Positions 8,552 to 21,555 of a stretch of 64,000 nt of DNA are shown one piece after another. The notes beneath the pieces were generated by a model. It searched no databases. It was not told where the DNA came from and worked only from the letters and a program-made list of their open reading frames with translations. The translations under genes and the position numbers were made by a program. Numbering within the stretch: the stretch's first letter is position 1; each line of letters opens with the position of its first letter. This DNA is from Takakia lepidozioides (lineage: Eukaryota; Streptophyta; Takakiopsida; Takakiales; Takakiaceae). Where the stretch lies: assembly GCA_030704615.1 (NCBI GenBank), contig CM060734.1:55134042-55198041 (forward strand). The letters are read 5' to 3'.

Positions 8552-11341
8552 CTAAGATTGGAAGTTAACAACCCCCATCATCTCCTTGAAGCGTACATGC
8601 TTGCGCAAATATCTTTCGTGAGTGAGGCTCTTGGTCAAAACATCTGCATCACAGTATCCCACTATGTGCAAACCATCCTTGTCTGAAGGACTCCCACTGA
8701 AGCATAACCCATGACCAATAGTATCTCTGAGATACCGTAAAATACGCTTCATTGCCCTTGGAGAATAGCCCTTGGCAACGAGCTGAGCTTTGTATTGCTC
8801 CATAGTTGCATCTGCCTTCACCTTGAAGACCCTCCTGCTTCCAACTGTTCTCCTTCCAAGTGGCAAAGGAACAAGAACCCAAGTGCCATTATCCATAATG
8901 GACTTGTACTCTGAATCAAGAGCTTCCTTCCATTGTGAGGCATCAACACTCTCCAATGCTTCTCTCAAGGATTGTGGCTCATCATTGCTAGTACAGTGAA
9001 ATGCAAAAGCTATGTCTAGAGACTCTACAAATCTGTTGGAGGGCTTCCAACTATGTTCTGAGCGTCGAGGCCGTACAAATGGCTCATCCACCTCCTCACC
9101 AGCATCCTCATGAATCTCATTGACATCACCATGACTCCCTTCAGGTCTAAGAGCATGTTCACTTGGTACGTCGAGCGCCGCAACTAGAACAGTATCAGCT
9201 AGTACAAGTGGAACTTGATCAATGGAATGAGGTGTCGGTAAAACATGCGGAGCATCAACAACTGTGACATGAATCTCACCAACTCCCACCTTCTCTGTAA
9301 GCCTAGATGACTCAACAAAGTGGACGTCACGACTCCTAACCACAACATGGCGTTCTGAGTCAAACAGACGATAGCATTTAAACCCCTCACAATATCCAAA
9401 AACATGCACTTAATGCTTTTGGAATCCAACTTTGAGCGCTTTTCTTTTGACATGAGCATATATATCACAACCAAAAACTCTTAGGTGTGCAACACTTGGC
9501 TTCGTGCCACTCCATGCCTCCTCAGGTGTCATATCCTTGACTGCAATGGTAGGTGCTCGATTGTTAACATACACAACAGTAGAAACAGCCTCAGCCCAAA
9601 ACACTTTGCCAAGACCTTGGTGCTCCAACATGCACCTTGCACTCTCAACCAAAGTCCGGTTCTTTCGTTCTGCAACTTCATTCTGCTGTGGGGTACACAA
9701 GGTGTAGTCATCTGTCGCTCAATCCCATGTTGTTCACAAAATTGATGTAATGCCTTTGAGATGTACTCACCACCATTGTCGCACCACAACTTCTTGATCA
9801 CCCTCCCTGTCTGCTTCTCTGCAAGAGCTTTGAACTTATCCAAAATCTCAGATTTTTTCTTCATGAAATAGACAAAGGTTTTCCGCGACAAATCATCAAT
9901 GAAAGTGATAAAGTATCTAGTACCACCATGAGAAGGATTCTTCATCGGCCCACACACATCACTATGCACCAACTCAAGCAACTCCGATGCCCGTGTACCA
10001 CCTGTAGCTGGAAATAGATTGCAATGATGCTTTCCATATATACAACCTTGACAAAACTCTAAGTTAGATGTAACCTCCAAATCCATACCTTCGACCACGC
10101 CCCTTCAAAGCTCTTCAAGCTTGATGCCAAGATGACCAAGACGCCGATGCCACAAATCAGCCTTCTCCATAGCACCATTAGTGTTGACGCATCCTGACAC
10201 GTTTGAATGAACTGCTATCTGTGGAGATCCTGACAACTTGTAGAGTCGTCCTGTCCGAACGCCCATCACAACCACATTGCCCTCATGAGTCTCCATCAAG
10301 TAGCTTCCGGATCTGAAAGTTACCTGATAACCTTGACCCTCCATCTTGCTGTAGATTCTTCTGGAGTCCCTCAACATGTAGAACCTCCATGATGTTCTTG
10401 CAGACTCCACTAGGCAGCTTGAAGGGAATAGTACCCTTACCCTTGATCTGAAGAGCACTGTCATCACCAAGATACACCTTTCTGTCACCAGGAAGGTCTT
10501 CGTAGGTATAAATCCATTCTCTGTGCGATGTCATGTGCTGAGAAGCACCAGAGTCAATGTACCAAGTCATGTCGTCACTCGGAGCTACAGACAAGGCAGT
10601 CACAAACAACTCACTATTGTCACCAGCACCCTCCATGTGATTGGCTTCAAGTGCAGATCTCTTGAGTTTGTCAGCCTTCTTATCAACTTCCTTCTGTCCA
10701 CATTCATTAGCATGACAGAGTGCTTGCACTTGTGCCCTGTGTTGAGCGCAACATCTGACAGAGTAGCAGCAACAAGACCCTTCTGACGCGATTCCTCCTG
10801 GATGAGCACTCCAACAACTAACTCCATGGACAGATCAATAATAGGACGAGTTCCAAGAGATACCACAACAAACTCAAATGCTGGAGTCAAACTCCCCATC
10901 AATGTCATGCATGTGTCTAACTCTGAAATCCCTGACCCTCTGCAATCTGATCCAGTAAAGTTCGCATCTTGGCTATGTGAGAAGCAATGGAATCTCCCTC
11001 ACTCATCTTAAGAGTGAAAAATTGTTGTCGCAACTGCAACAACGCATTTCCATATACATCGTGACTAAGAATTCCCAAGCTTCACAAGATGTCTCATGCT
11101 TACTCACTTGCCCAAACAAGGAATCACTCGCATGCAAAGAAATAGTTGCAAGAGCTCTCTGATCAAGATCCTCCCACTGTTCTAGTGCATCAACATCTAG
11201 TTCTGATGGTTTCTTATGTTTGCCAGACACAACCTTCCATGTGCCCTCTCTAACAAGAACCATTCGCATCTTGTCCTTCCAGATATGAAACATGTCTACA
11301 TCGAACTTTGCAATTGCATGATAATTAAGATGTTGAGACAT
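8552..11341 (-). pseudogene. Copia gag-pol remnant
   Basis: Read on the minus strand: a gag head with FDVDMFHIWKDKM at 11003-11341 and further gag at 10600-10908; protease with WYIDSGASQHMTSH in the frame 10283-10729; GAG-pre-integrase HRRLGHLG and the zinc-binding region at 10105-10488; integrase core in 9410-10098, including the WCDNGGEYIS segment. The segment 8552-9409 begins as reverse transcriptase (WKEALDSEYKSIMDNGTW, KARLVAKGYS-like) and jumps straight to the RNase H side (MKRILRYLRDTIGHGL, ADVLTKSLTHERYL). The palm with the YVDD active site is deleted. Frames change several times, so it is not autonomous. Confidence 0.9.
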
Positions 11342-11579
11342 TTCAAATCTACACAGACCAAGCTAATCAAGTATAGTGATGTCCTACTTCTCTCAGACTC
11401 AAAGAGATATTGATACAGGTGTACAGAAATAAAAATTTCACACCACCACCAAGGAATCAACTACACCACACAAATCTTTGTTCTAGTAAGTACTTTCTCT
11501 CTTGCTAATCAATCCCACTTCTAGAAATATGAATGAAACTAGATCTCTCAATCCTGTAAAGAATTCCACGGAGAAACCC

Positions 11580-11591
11580 GCTCTGATACCA
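11580..11591 (-). other. Copia primer-binding site (initiator tRNA-Met type)
   Basis: TGGTATCAGAGC on the minus strand, immediately inside the 5' LTR end at 11592. It complements the 3' end of plant initiator methionine tRNA, the usual primer of this superfamily. Confidence 0.88.
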
Positions 11592-11934
11592 TGTCAAGAA
11601 AACACACTCATACTTCTGAAGATGCAGGGATGAAACAATACATGACTGTATTACAAAAGAGCTCTCTTCCCAACCATAGAGGTTTGCACAAAGACACAAA
11701 GATTGTTTGCCTCTCCCCTGAGCCCAATATATATACCTACTAGATGTCTCACACCGAGAGATGTCTATTCCCTCAAGGCTTACCTAAGGCTTACCTAATA
11801 GTTATTCTAAGCCGGATCTATTCTAAGTATCTAGAATATCCAATAGCTATTCTAAGCCGCATCTATTCTAGGTATCTAGAATATCTAACGGATGATGAGT
11901 TGAACCCAAAAGTTCATCCATCCTAATTCTAACA
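11592..11934 (-). repeat. Copia 5' LTR
   Basis: 343 bp bounded by TG...CA on the minus strand. A TATA-like ATATATA lies near 11730. It contains the duplicated TATTCTAAGCC..ATCTATTCTA segment shared with the truncated 3' LTR. Confidence 0.88.
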
Positions 11935-13051
11935 GTTGGATGTGGTTGTGGGTTCAAACCACGGTTGGTGTGTCATGAAGGTGTTCACCTTTCAGCTGGA
12001 GGGTATTTGCAGGATTAAGTGTCTCAGTTTTTGCGTAACATGGCAGTTTCTGCAGTGACCTCCCTCCATGATTTTACCCATATTTGTCCAACAACTCAAT
12101 ATTTCATCTAAATTGATGTGGTATGGGGTTTCTAACTACAATAGGTATGTGTACCAATTGTTAGATTGCAAAAACAATCATGTACCAGAGAGCCATGGAT
12201 TTTTAAAGTTGATTACTGTGGAGTGCAGATGTTACACATAAAATCTTATGGACTGAAAAAACATCATGTACACTCATACAATCGCACAAAGGAAAACACA
12301 CTAGGGGTGTAATTTTTAAATCCAGCCCAAATCCATTTTTATATAGACTAGTTATCTTAGGGATTGAGAGCTATGGACTATTTTGCACCTAAAAACAGGT
12401 TGATTTGCTCTAGTCCATAACATCTTATGTTTTGGGTTTTTGAGGTGTCGTCTTTTACTAGAAAGACATACAAACCTATAATCTAGAGGTATCAGCTGGT
12501 ATATGGACAAGTGGTTGTAAACTCTAGATTTTGACGTCTAAATATTTTTTCATATTAACGATTAAAATATCTAGTAAAAACTATTATCAATATTTGAGGA
12601 GGGATTCTTTACTAAAAATGTTATACATACTAATATCTCTTTTTTTAAGAATAAACTGAAAGCAATAGACTATAAATAAATAAAATTCCATAGACTTCCA
12701 ATGGACTCAACATGTGCCGCTTTTGATGCAACTGCCCAGTAGCCCTCGTGGTGAAGAGACACCATAATTTACGCTCCCTTCGGGAGGTGTCTATATTTCT
12801 TTATTTATTCTCCCGTTCCCTTGTGTTATTCCTCCCTCAGAATGAAGGAGAGAGCAGGGAGCAACAAGAAGGGAGCAGAGAAACTGTAACAATGCATAAA
12901 TAACACAAGGGAGCAAGGAGCATAAGCACAGGGGAGCAATAACAAGGGGTGGGGGAGCCCGGGATCAGGGAGCAAAAAAACGGGAAAGAAGGAGAGACAA
13001 ATCAGGAGAGATAAATCAGGAGTACTCCTTCCGACCGGAAAAGAGGCGACA
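11935..13051. other. Gene-free stretch with a purine-rich GGGAGC tract
   Basis: 11935-12720 is mostly AT-rich and shows no coding signal. From about 12835 to 13030 a purine-rich tract with recurring GGGAGC/GGGAGCAA words is present; a similar tract occurs at 44800-45060. It directly precedes the truncated 5' end of the next gypsy element. Confidence 0.5.
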
Positions 13052-16000
13052 ATGACACATGGAAATAAAAGAGAGGGCCTTCACACTTCAAAATGGCACT
13101 TGGTGCTCCGAAAGGAAAATCAGGTGCGGCAGCTTATGGCGGACAGAAGACCTTCGATGGAGTGTGCTTTAATTCAGTTAATGTTCGTGAGTGGGATAAT
13201 TTTCGAAACTAACGTGTCGTTGTTGGTGGACACAGGAGCGTCGCACTTCTTCATGACACCGGCAACGGCACAAAAGCTGGGGCTCCCGACAAGTGATGTG
13301 GGGGCCTCTAAAGTGCGTTCTGCCAAAGGAGAACCACAACTGACAACGAGGTTGGCGTTCGATGTTCCTCTTCAGCTCGGGAGTTGGGAGGGACGTGAGA
13401 ACTTCACCATTTGCGAGATCGATGGAGTGGATCTCATTTTGGGGATGACCTTTTTAAGCAAATCCGGAGCGGTCATAGATGGCCGCAAAAAAATAGTCAC
13501 GCTGCCGTGTGGGAATGATGGCAAAATTTTACGGGTGTCGGAAACGCCCAACCGAGTGGGAGGGCGAATAAACCTGCTGACAACAAAGGAGTGGGCAGTG
13601 GAGGAGCCACACGAGCCCCAGTTTTTGCTTTACGTAAGACAAGTGGAAGGAAAAGTCGATAGGGAGCCTAGCCCAGATTAGGTCAAGGGGATCCTGGAGA
13701 AATATCAGGATGTGATGCCGGAGGATTTACTAAGCGGCTTGCCATCGCGAAGAGGAATTGACCACAAGATAGACGTGATACCGGGATCGGAGCCGCCTGG
13801 CAAGGCGCCCTACCGGTTGAGCCACAGAGAGTTGGTCGAGTTGAAGGCCCAGCTCAAGGATCTAATGTCAAAAGGGTACATCCGGCCGAGTAAGTCACCT
13901 TACGGAGCCCTAGTGCTATTCGTAGACAAGAAGGATGGGACGCTGTGGATGTGTGTCGATTACAGGGCTCTGAATAAGGTGACTATAAAAAACTGGTACC
14001 TTTTGCCAAGGATCGACGACCTCTTCGATCGGTTGGCAGGAGCAAAATACTTCAGCCGGATTGATTTGCGCTCAGGTTATCATCAAATCCGAGTGGCGGA
14101 AGGAGATGAAGAGAAGACCGCGTGCAGGACAAGATATGGTTCATATGAGTTCTTGGTGATGTCTTTTGGGCTCACCAATGCAACCGCGACCTTTAGCACG
14201 CTAATAAACAGCCTTTTCCAGGAGTGGTTGGATGACTTTGTGATCGTGTACATCGACGACATCTTGGTGTACTCGAAAACAAAGGAAGAGCACATGGAGC
14301 ACCTCAAAAGTGTGTTCCAAAAATTGCACGAAGGGAAGCTGTATGCCAAAGCTTCAAAGTGCGAAGTTGGGGTCACAAAAATGGAGTTCCTAGGGCATGT
14401 GATTACACAGGATGGGATCAAAATGGATGACAGAAAGGTGAGGGCGATCTTGGACTGGGAGCCTCCGACTTGGGTCCTGGGAGTGCGATCCTTCCCGCCT
14501 CCTATTACCGAAAATATGTGAGAAATTTCACCAAGATCGCGCGGCCGCTGTCAGACCTTCTGTGTAAGTCCAAGATATGGGTATGGAACACCTTTTGTGG
14601 CCAAGCTTTTGCCGAGTTGGAGCATCAGATGGCAGAAGCTCCAGTCCTGAAAATCCCGGAGTTCGACCGTCCATTTGAGATTCATACGGATGCATCAGAC
14701 TTCGCAATAGGGGGTGTACTCATGCAGGATGGACGTCCATTGACTTACGAAAGTAAGAAACTGAATGAAATGGAGCGACTACGGCCTATGCATGAGAAGG
14801 AAATGAAGGCCGTGGTGCATTGCCTTGAGCTTTGGCGCCACTATGTTGGTGAGGGTGTTCACGGACAATGTCACGGTGAAGTATTTTGCCACACAACCTA
14901 AGTTGTCCCCAAAACAACTTAGGTGGCAAGATACTTTGGCGATGTTCAACGTGGATATCCAATACAAATCGGGACGGAACAATATGGTGGCCGATGCTTT
15001 AAGTAGAAAGCAGCAGCTCATGTTGGTGTACAGGGGCGAGACGACGCTCCAAAAGAAGATCCGGAAGGCTTACCGAAAGGATGAGATGGCGAAGTCCGTG
15101 ATGCGGGACTTGAGGATGGGGGTTAAATCACAATTCCTTGCAAAATGGACTGCTCCGGTATAAGCAAAAGTGTCTCTACGTGCCGAAGGGAGGGATCAGA
15201 GATAGTCTCTTGAGAGAATACCATGATGGTCCGCTTGCGGGCCACGGCGGAGCCAAGCGCACCGCAACACTCTTGAAGAAAGAGTATTTCTGGCCCAAAC
15301 TGAGGGAGGAGGCCGAGGAGTATGTCAAGACATGCACCACATGCCAACAAATCCGGAGCGAGTACAAAAAGCAAGCGGGCTGTTACAACCCTTGCCGATT
15401 CCAGAGGGGTCTTGGGAAAGTGTCTCGATGGATTTCATGACTGCTATGCCGTTGTCAAAAGGGTTCGATGCAATCATGGTGGTGGTGGTGGATAGGTTCA
15501 GTTAAATGGGCCATTTCAACCCCACCAAGGAGACGGCAACGGCGCAGGAGACGGGGAGACTTTATTTCGCCCACGTCTTCAAGCATCATGGACTCCCGAA
15601 GGATATTGTCTCGAACCGCGATCCAAAGTTTACGAGTAAATTTTGGAGGGCACTTTGGAAGAAAATGGGGACAAGGCTCAAGATGAGCACCGCCTTCCGA
15701 CCTACGACAGACGGCCAAACGGAAAGGGTGAATTCCGTGGTGGAGCAGATCTTGCGGAATTACGTGTTGGCAGACCAATCGGACTGGGTGAAGCATTTGG
15801 ATGCGGCAAAGTTCTGTTATAATAACACAAAACACTCCGCAACGGGAGTTTCCCCTTTCGTGCACCTCTGGTGCCGACAAGTTAGGCCGCCCAAGACGTT
15901 GAGGAACCGGTAGCAGCAGCAGTGCTGGAAGAACGCGAGCGTTTGTTGAAGCTCGCAAAGTACAACATTGCCAAAGCTAGGAAACGGTATGAATGGCAAG

Positions 16001-16482
16001 CGAATCGGAAGCGGAGGGAAGTTAAGTTTGAGGCAAGCACGGAGGTCTGGTTGAACATCAAGAATTTTCGACTACCTTCGGAAGTGAGTCCAAAGTTCGT
16101 ACCTCCGTATGCGGGACATTTTCACATCCGGAAGGTTATGAATGAGGACGTGTATGAATTGGAGCTGCCGGCAAACAGCAAGGTGCATCCGATATTCCAC
16201 ATCTCCCTTTTGAAGCCGTACTTCAAAGATGAAGCGCGTCCGAATCGGCATCAAGTGTTGCGTCCGCCACCTGTGCTGTTGGATCATGAAAATGAACCTG
16301 AGTACGAGGTGGAGGCAGTGCTTAAGTCGAGGAGGTTCAAGAATCGAGAAACACAGTATCTCGTGAAATGGAAGGGCTATCATCATGTGGAGGCATCTTG
16401 GGTGCGTGCCTCAAAAATGGGAAACGCATCCGAGGCGGTTGCAACTTTTGAAAGGCGACCTCAAAAGCGGAAGAAGCGTTGA
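13052..16482 (+). pseudogene. Gypsy pol (protease-RT-RNaseH-integrase-chromodomain), broken
   Basis: Protease LLVDTGASHFFMTPAT is in 13052-13681. The RT frame 13712-14521 has [11 protein letters not shown] near 14250. RNase H lies in 14470-15163 ([14 protein letters not shown]). The integrase zinc finger (TCTTCQQ) is in 15138-15440 and the core in 15506-15913 (NRDPKFTSKFW, TTDGQTERVNSV). The tail 15922-16482 ends with a chromodomain (EYEVEAVLKSRRF, YLVKWKGY). A TAG at 13679-13681 replaces the Trp codon seen in the relative at 32.7 kb, and frames shift near 14480, 14830, 15150 and 15500. It belongs to the chromovirus branch; the copy is dead. Confidence 0.93.
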
Positions 16483-17368
16483 TGGGGACATCAACCTTGG
16501 ATCGTAGGGGAGGAAATGCATGCTTAGCCCGGCTTAGCTAGCTCATGAATCCGATTGCAAAAACTTGTATTGTACAAATTTTGTTTATAAATGAAATGGT
16601 TTCCAAATGTTGTGCGTCCTATTTTGTTTGGAATGGTGATGCATGATATGGTTGGCTAGTGTGTAGAATGCATGCTAGCTTACAAAAGTGGGAGAGGTAA
16701 ATTGGACTAATCGCGTGTTTGCGTAGTGCCGAAATCGGGTGATTCCCATCCAAGGGGCAAAGAAACTTGCGCCTTCTTTGGGAGTTCATGTGCTAGTGCG
16801 CACCTGGCGCGTGCGCGTACTATAATTGCGCTACCGAGGGGGTTGTCTTGTAGTGCAGGCTAACGTGGAAGCTACGTGCTTCCGTTCACGTACTATAATT
16901 GTGTAGCCTCAGGACGAAGTCGTAGTGCGGCTTCGACGTGTTCCCGTACCTCAAGCCAGCATTCCAAGGCGGACCCAATTGTAGTGATTTGGGCGCATGG
17001 TTGGTTCAAGGTTATCTTCCTAGTAAAAAAAGGTTCAAGGTGAACCGTTGCTCAAGGTGATGCCAAAAAGCGGCATCATGAGCGGTCGAAGCAATGTTGT
17101 TGCAGTAAAGCGATTCGATCCTCGAGGAGGATCGTTCATTGGCCTTGAAGTGGGCCAAGAAGAATGCACTTGGTGGAGCTTGAGAGGCTCCACCCTTGGC
17201 CGGGACTTGGAGGAAGCCGGCCGAACTAGCTAGTGGAGAGTAGAGTCAAGTGGGGGTTTGGTTCTTTATCAAACTTCTTGATGTGGGACGCCATTGTAAC
17301 TTGGATGTTAGTTTTCTACAAAATGGACAAGTCGATGAGGACATCGACTCCATGTTGGTAGGGGTGTG
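16483..17368 (+). other. Gypsy 3' non-coding internal region
   Basis: Lies between the end of the chromodomain frame and the 3' LTR; matched in inverted orientation by 28985-29890 and 35990-36600. It ends with a purine-rich GGTAGGGGTGTG tract just before the LTR, the likely polypurine tract. No gene is seen. Confidence 0.75.
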
Positions 17369-18008
17369 TGTCGCGGCCTTTTGCCTTGAGGGCAGGGGGT
17401 CGGGACACAAGAGGGGCTGCCCCTGTGGTGGGGGCAGTGGCAACAATAGGTATGGGGGCTGAAGCACCCTTGAGTGCCCAAGGCACTCAAGGAGGCAGAG
17501 GCACTCACTAGGTGGAGCCCCGCACACCGGGTTGCAGTGGGGGTGGTGCCACGAGGGGTGGTGGTATTGGGGCATTGGGGCCATTGGGGCCGTGGTGGGT
17601 GGGCCAAGACTCACCGTGACTCATCACCGGGAGTCAAGGGTCTTTGTGGTGGTTCGCCACAAAAGGACGGTGTTGTTTGTGAAACCCCAGCGGACAGTCA
17701 CAGAAGTATATATAGGGAGTAGTATCCCCGAGAACGGTGCAAGCCTGTCGGTGACCAAAAACTAGTGAGTAAGCGTGCGAGCCGTAAAGCGACCAAGGCG
17801 TGGGGAGCTATTCCGGACTGCCAACAACCAAAGGGAATTTCCACTAGGTCCAAAGTGAGCGAGGGTCTTGTGGAGGAGCAAAGGGGGACCGTTATGTCCC
17901 GGTGAGCAGTCGAAGCTCCGAGTTGGCCCGGCAGCCAGTTTGGGAGTTAGGCGCGCGCATCAAAGCGAGTAACTTGAAGGAGAGCTTACCGAAGTGAGGT
18001 GCGCAACA
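17369..18008 (+). repeat. Gypsy 3' LTR (element at 13-18 kb)
   Basis: Begins TGTCGCGGCC and ends near GAGGTGCGCAACA; about 640 bp, compared with 728 bp in the intact relative, so it has internal deletions. It is the reverse complement of the LTRs at 19061, 28257 and 34502. Confidence 0.85.
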
Positions 18009-18139
18009 ACGTGTGTGCGAACCTTGCCCATATGATAATTGGAGCTAGGTTGAGAGGTCTGTCATGGGCCTGCGGTCAAATCCCCACCCCTATCAAGTCT
18101 AACGTTTTTCTCATGTTTCACATCATTCCCAAGGTCCGC

Positions 18140-19784
18140 TCCGTGTTCCCTCCCGCTGGGCTTTCTTGTGGTTCAGTTCCGTACGACCTTGTCTTTCGCC
18201 CCTAGGGACATCCGAGAAACATTCAGCCCTTTTAATTGCCTCGTTCAAAGTCTTAGGTGGCTTCTCCTCCAACTTCCGCCTGGCCCATGGGGCCAATCCC
18301 GCTACAAAGTTGAAGACCATTTCTGGTTTCGCCATATCCGCGACTTCGAGCAACAACACATTGAAAGCGTGAACATATCCCCGAATGTCATCTGTTTGCT
18401 TCAAATTCCTCATCTTGTCCCGGGCGAGCCAGGACGCGTTGAGGGGCACAAACTGTCTTTTCATAAGTTTCTTGAACCCACTTCAGCTCAAGGTTTCTGG
18501 GTTTGGACCTTGGTAATGAAGGCGCTTCTGCCACCATTGTTGAACATAGCCCCTCAAATAGGTGGGAGCCACTTCCACCCAATCCTCGTCACTCAACTTG
18601 GCTGCCCATAAGTACTGATCCAGCTCTAAGAGCCAGATGTTGAGTGCCTTCCGATTTTGGGCGCCCTCGAAGGTGCCGGGTTCTTTAGGCTTTACCTTAA
18701 ACTTCACCTTAGTGGAAGTGGCATTAGCCGCCCTCATCACGTCTTTCAATGTCCCGCCAAACTGCGCCAACAACCCTTCCCAAAAGATTGATGGCATAGG
18801 AGGCATCTATTAGTCTGGCGGAGCCTCTGGAAAGTCCTTGGGCTCCGACTCCCCAAATTCCTCCCGTTCTTGAGCGGCCTCGCTTTCAGAAACATAAATC
18901 GCCTCTTCTATTTGCCGCTTCGGTGACACGTCGCGCCCACCGGGCTCACCAGGATTATTGTCTTTTGGGCCATTCTGCTTTCGCTTTGTCTTGCCTAAAC
19001 ACCATGGTGAGGCCGATCTCAAGGACGATCGCGTACTGAACTCTAAGCTCTGATACCAAGTGTCGCGCACCTCACTTCGGTAAGTTCCCCTTTAAGTCAT
19101 AGTTACTCGCTTTGATGCGCGCGCCTAACTCCTAAACTGGCCGCCGGGCCAACTCGAAGCTTCGGCTTCTCATCGGGAAATAACAGTCCCCCTTTGCTCC
19201 TCCACAAGACCTTCGCTCACTTTGGGCCTAGTGGAAATTCCCTTTGGTTGTTGGCAGTCCGGAACAGCTCCCCACGCCTTGGTTGTTTTATGGCTCGCAC
19301 GCTTACTCACTAGTTTTTTGTCACTGACGGGCTTGCACCGTACTCGGGGTTACTACTCCCTATATATACTTTTGTGACTGTCCGCGGGGGTTTCACAAAC
19401 AACACCGTCCTTTTATGGCGAACCACCACGAAGACCCTTGACTCCCGGTGATGAGTCGCGATGAGCCTTGGCCCACCCACCACGGCCCCAATGGATCGTG
19501 ATGAATCCCAAGACTCCCCACGACTCGCACCACAAGGTCTCCGCCCTATGGTGAGTCCTATACCACCCCCACTAAGACCCACTAAGCTACCACCACCTCT
19601 CGTGGCACCACCCCCACCGCAACTCGGTGTGCGGGGCTCCACCTAGTGAGTGCCTCTGCCTCCTTGAGTGCCTTGGGCACTCAAGGGTGCTTTAGCCCCC
19701 ATACCTATTGTTGCCACTGCCCCCACCACAGGGCAGCCCCTCTTGTGTCCCGACCCTCGGCCCTCAAGGCAAAAGGCCGCGACA
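18140..19784 (-). mobile_element. Ty3/gypsy fragment: 5' LTR plus gag
   Basis: Minus strand. 19061-19784 is an LTR (TGTC...GACA) of the same family, and a tRNA-Met-type binding site (TGGTATCAGAGC) is at 19047-19058. Gag frames at 18810-19070, 18483-18806 and 18123-18464 match the gag of the full-length element, with stops between them. Homology stops near 18140 in the gag tail. The fragment is inverted relative to the element ending at 18008, only ~130 bp away. Confidence 0.9.
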
Positions 19785-20039
19785 CACGCCTTCTACTCCC
19801 TTCCTATGTCCAGTGTCAATTAGTCCTCACCTCTTTATCTCCTCTTGTACTTAAAATTCACAGTACTTCACCACTATAGAGGCCCTACCATCACTTTGGA
19901 CTCCCTCGTCTTTTCCATGGACCATCTAGAAAGTTTGGTTTTTGCCAATGTGGTTCCCTGGACAATAACCATCTCCTGCCCCTGCATACAACCTGCAGGT
20001 GGCGTCAAGAACCCTGCTCGAACAAACGCATGGTGGACT
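19785..20039. other. No gene recognised
   Basis: Short unassigned sequence between the gypsy LTR and the older integrase fragment; no coding signal that I can support. Confidence 0.4.
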
Positions 20040-20490
20040 GGCAGGAGGTCACCTAGGCCCTGATTCCACGGCCAAAAAGTGCTCAGCTCAGGTTATTGGT
20101 GGCCGCGACTGTTCGGGAATGCCCACAAATTCTGTAAAAGCTGTGACCACTGCCAACGGATGGGTCCCCTCGCAGCAGCTGGTGTCACACCCTAACTCAC
20201 CTCGTTGCCAGGATAACCCTTCCTAAAATGGGGACCCTATCAAACCAGCTGTGCGTCTACCGGCAACAAGTACATCCTAGCAGCTACGGACTACGCCACG
20301 AAGTGGGTAGAGGCAAGGGCCCTACGAGCACGGCAAAGTTTATCATTACCTGGTTTGGCTGCCCGTTGGAGCTCGTGAGTGACCAGAGAGTCCATCGTAT
20401 TAATGAAACTATCCCCTCGGTACTGCTGCCTACTCACCTACCGCAGGTAGGGCATTCCCTTATGGGCGAAAATTTTCACCAAACGCCTAG
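20040..20490 (+). pseudogene. Degraded Ty3/gypsy integrase fragment (second lineage)
   Basis: In shifting frames one can read KFCKSCDHCQRMG (the CxxC half of the integrase zinc finger) near 20125-20165, PFLKWG near 20218, and GNKYILAATDYATKWVEARAL near 20255-20320. The ATDYxTKWVEA wording is typical of non-chromodomain plant gypsy integrases and differs from the nearby elements. Several stops and indels are present, so this is an old fossil. Confidence 0.75.
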
Positions 20491-21555
20491 AGCGAAAGGT
20501 GGATGTTGAAATCCAGCGATCACGCATGGGGATGCACCAATTTTTATAATGCAAAATTTCAGCCAGTGAGTTACGGACTTGCAAGTGCTATGGATCAACT
20601 AAAAGCTGATGGTACTGCCCTCTTTGCTCCTGTACAACCTGAACTTGTAAGACCAAGATGTATAAGCCAAATAGTTTCGATTGAAACAAAAAATGCTCGA
20701 ACCCACATAAATCCCTAAACTCCTCTGGCCTGAGAGTAAGGAGGAAAGCAAACTTACAAGGAACACCTTTTGACGCTGAAGTACACCAGCTCCTTGTTAC
20801 CTATAGGACGTTTCATGTGCATGCTCAAGGTAAACAATTTCCATGACCCAAGAACTGCTCGAAATAAGTGAAGCATGAGGATCAAGGCAATGGGCATTCA
20901 CCTGCACCTGGGACACCTTGATTCTCATGCTTCTATCATCTCGTTTTATTCCTGTGTTTCATGCATTTGTCAAATCAGTTTCCATGTCACCTAGCACCCT
21001 TTGTTATGTGGACAGTCAAGTACTGTCAGACATAGGCCTGATGCATGGCTAGAGTTATGCCAAAGATTTTAGTTGTCCAGACGTGTATCTCAGGAAGCAG
21101 AAGCTGCTGAGAGACCAGCTTACAAAGACCACGATAACATCATAAGGTACAGAATCAATGGATGACAGCACATTTCGTCACCATGTTCGCCCTCTCGAGC
21201 AGTGCAGGCAACTCTCTCCCAGATATCTCTAATAGAGACCCACTGGCACTCAGCATACTATTTGGCAAGGCCATACACTTGCTCGCTAGCATGGACCACA
21301 AACCGTAGCTTTCTTAAATCTTCTTGTAGCTTGCTGCTGAAGCCTGCTGCATCACCCGAGGCTATGTTTTCCAAGCTACAAAAGAATTTAAACCATAAAC
21401 CACACTACCCACACTACCGGTCAGTGTACTCTTAGAAGCTTGGCTGGGTACATAAGATGGCAGCAGAAAAAAATGGAACCCAGCAATGTGAAGATAAGGT
21501 GCAGGATCATGAGCAACAAGCTTGTGTGAAGTCTCTTCAGAAAAATACAGATTTT
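20491..21555. other. No gene recognised (3' flank of FAS1)
   Basis: I find no coding frame that I can name. A C-terminal extension of FAS1 (the winged-helix region of other plant FAS1 proteins) would be expected here but I could not identify it. Confidence 0.4.

Larger units (their letters stand above)
8391..11934 (-). mobile_element. Ty1/copia LTR retrotransposon, internally deleted
   Basis: The element lies on the minus strand. The 5' LTR is 11592-11934 (343 bp, TG...CA); a primer-binding site matching initiator tRNA-Met (TGGTATCAGAGC, minus strand) is at 11580-11591. A purine-rich tract (GAGTGGGAG) sits just before the 3' LTR, of which only 8391-8526 remains; about 210 bp of its outer end are missing, so no target duplication can be read. 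Coding order is gag, protease, integrase, reverse transcriptase, RNase H, as in Ty1/copia. Both LTRs contain a ~45-bp direct duplication around TATTCTAAGCC. The element sits directly after the last recognisable exon of the ParB-like gene and probably inserted into it. Confidence 0.93.
13090..18008 (+). mobile_element. Ty3/gypsy chromodomain retrotransposon, 5'-truncated
   Basis: Homology to the full-length relative at 28257-35229 begins near 13090 inside the gag tail (GAPKGKSGAAAYGGQK), so the 5' LTR and most of gag are missing. The zinc knuckle is also deleted: CFN joins directly to the region before the protease. Protease, reverse transcriptase, RNase H, integrase and chromodomain follow, then a ~0.9-kb non-coding 3' region and a 3' LTR at 17369-18008. 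Confidence 0.92.
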
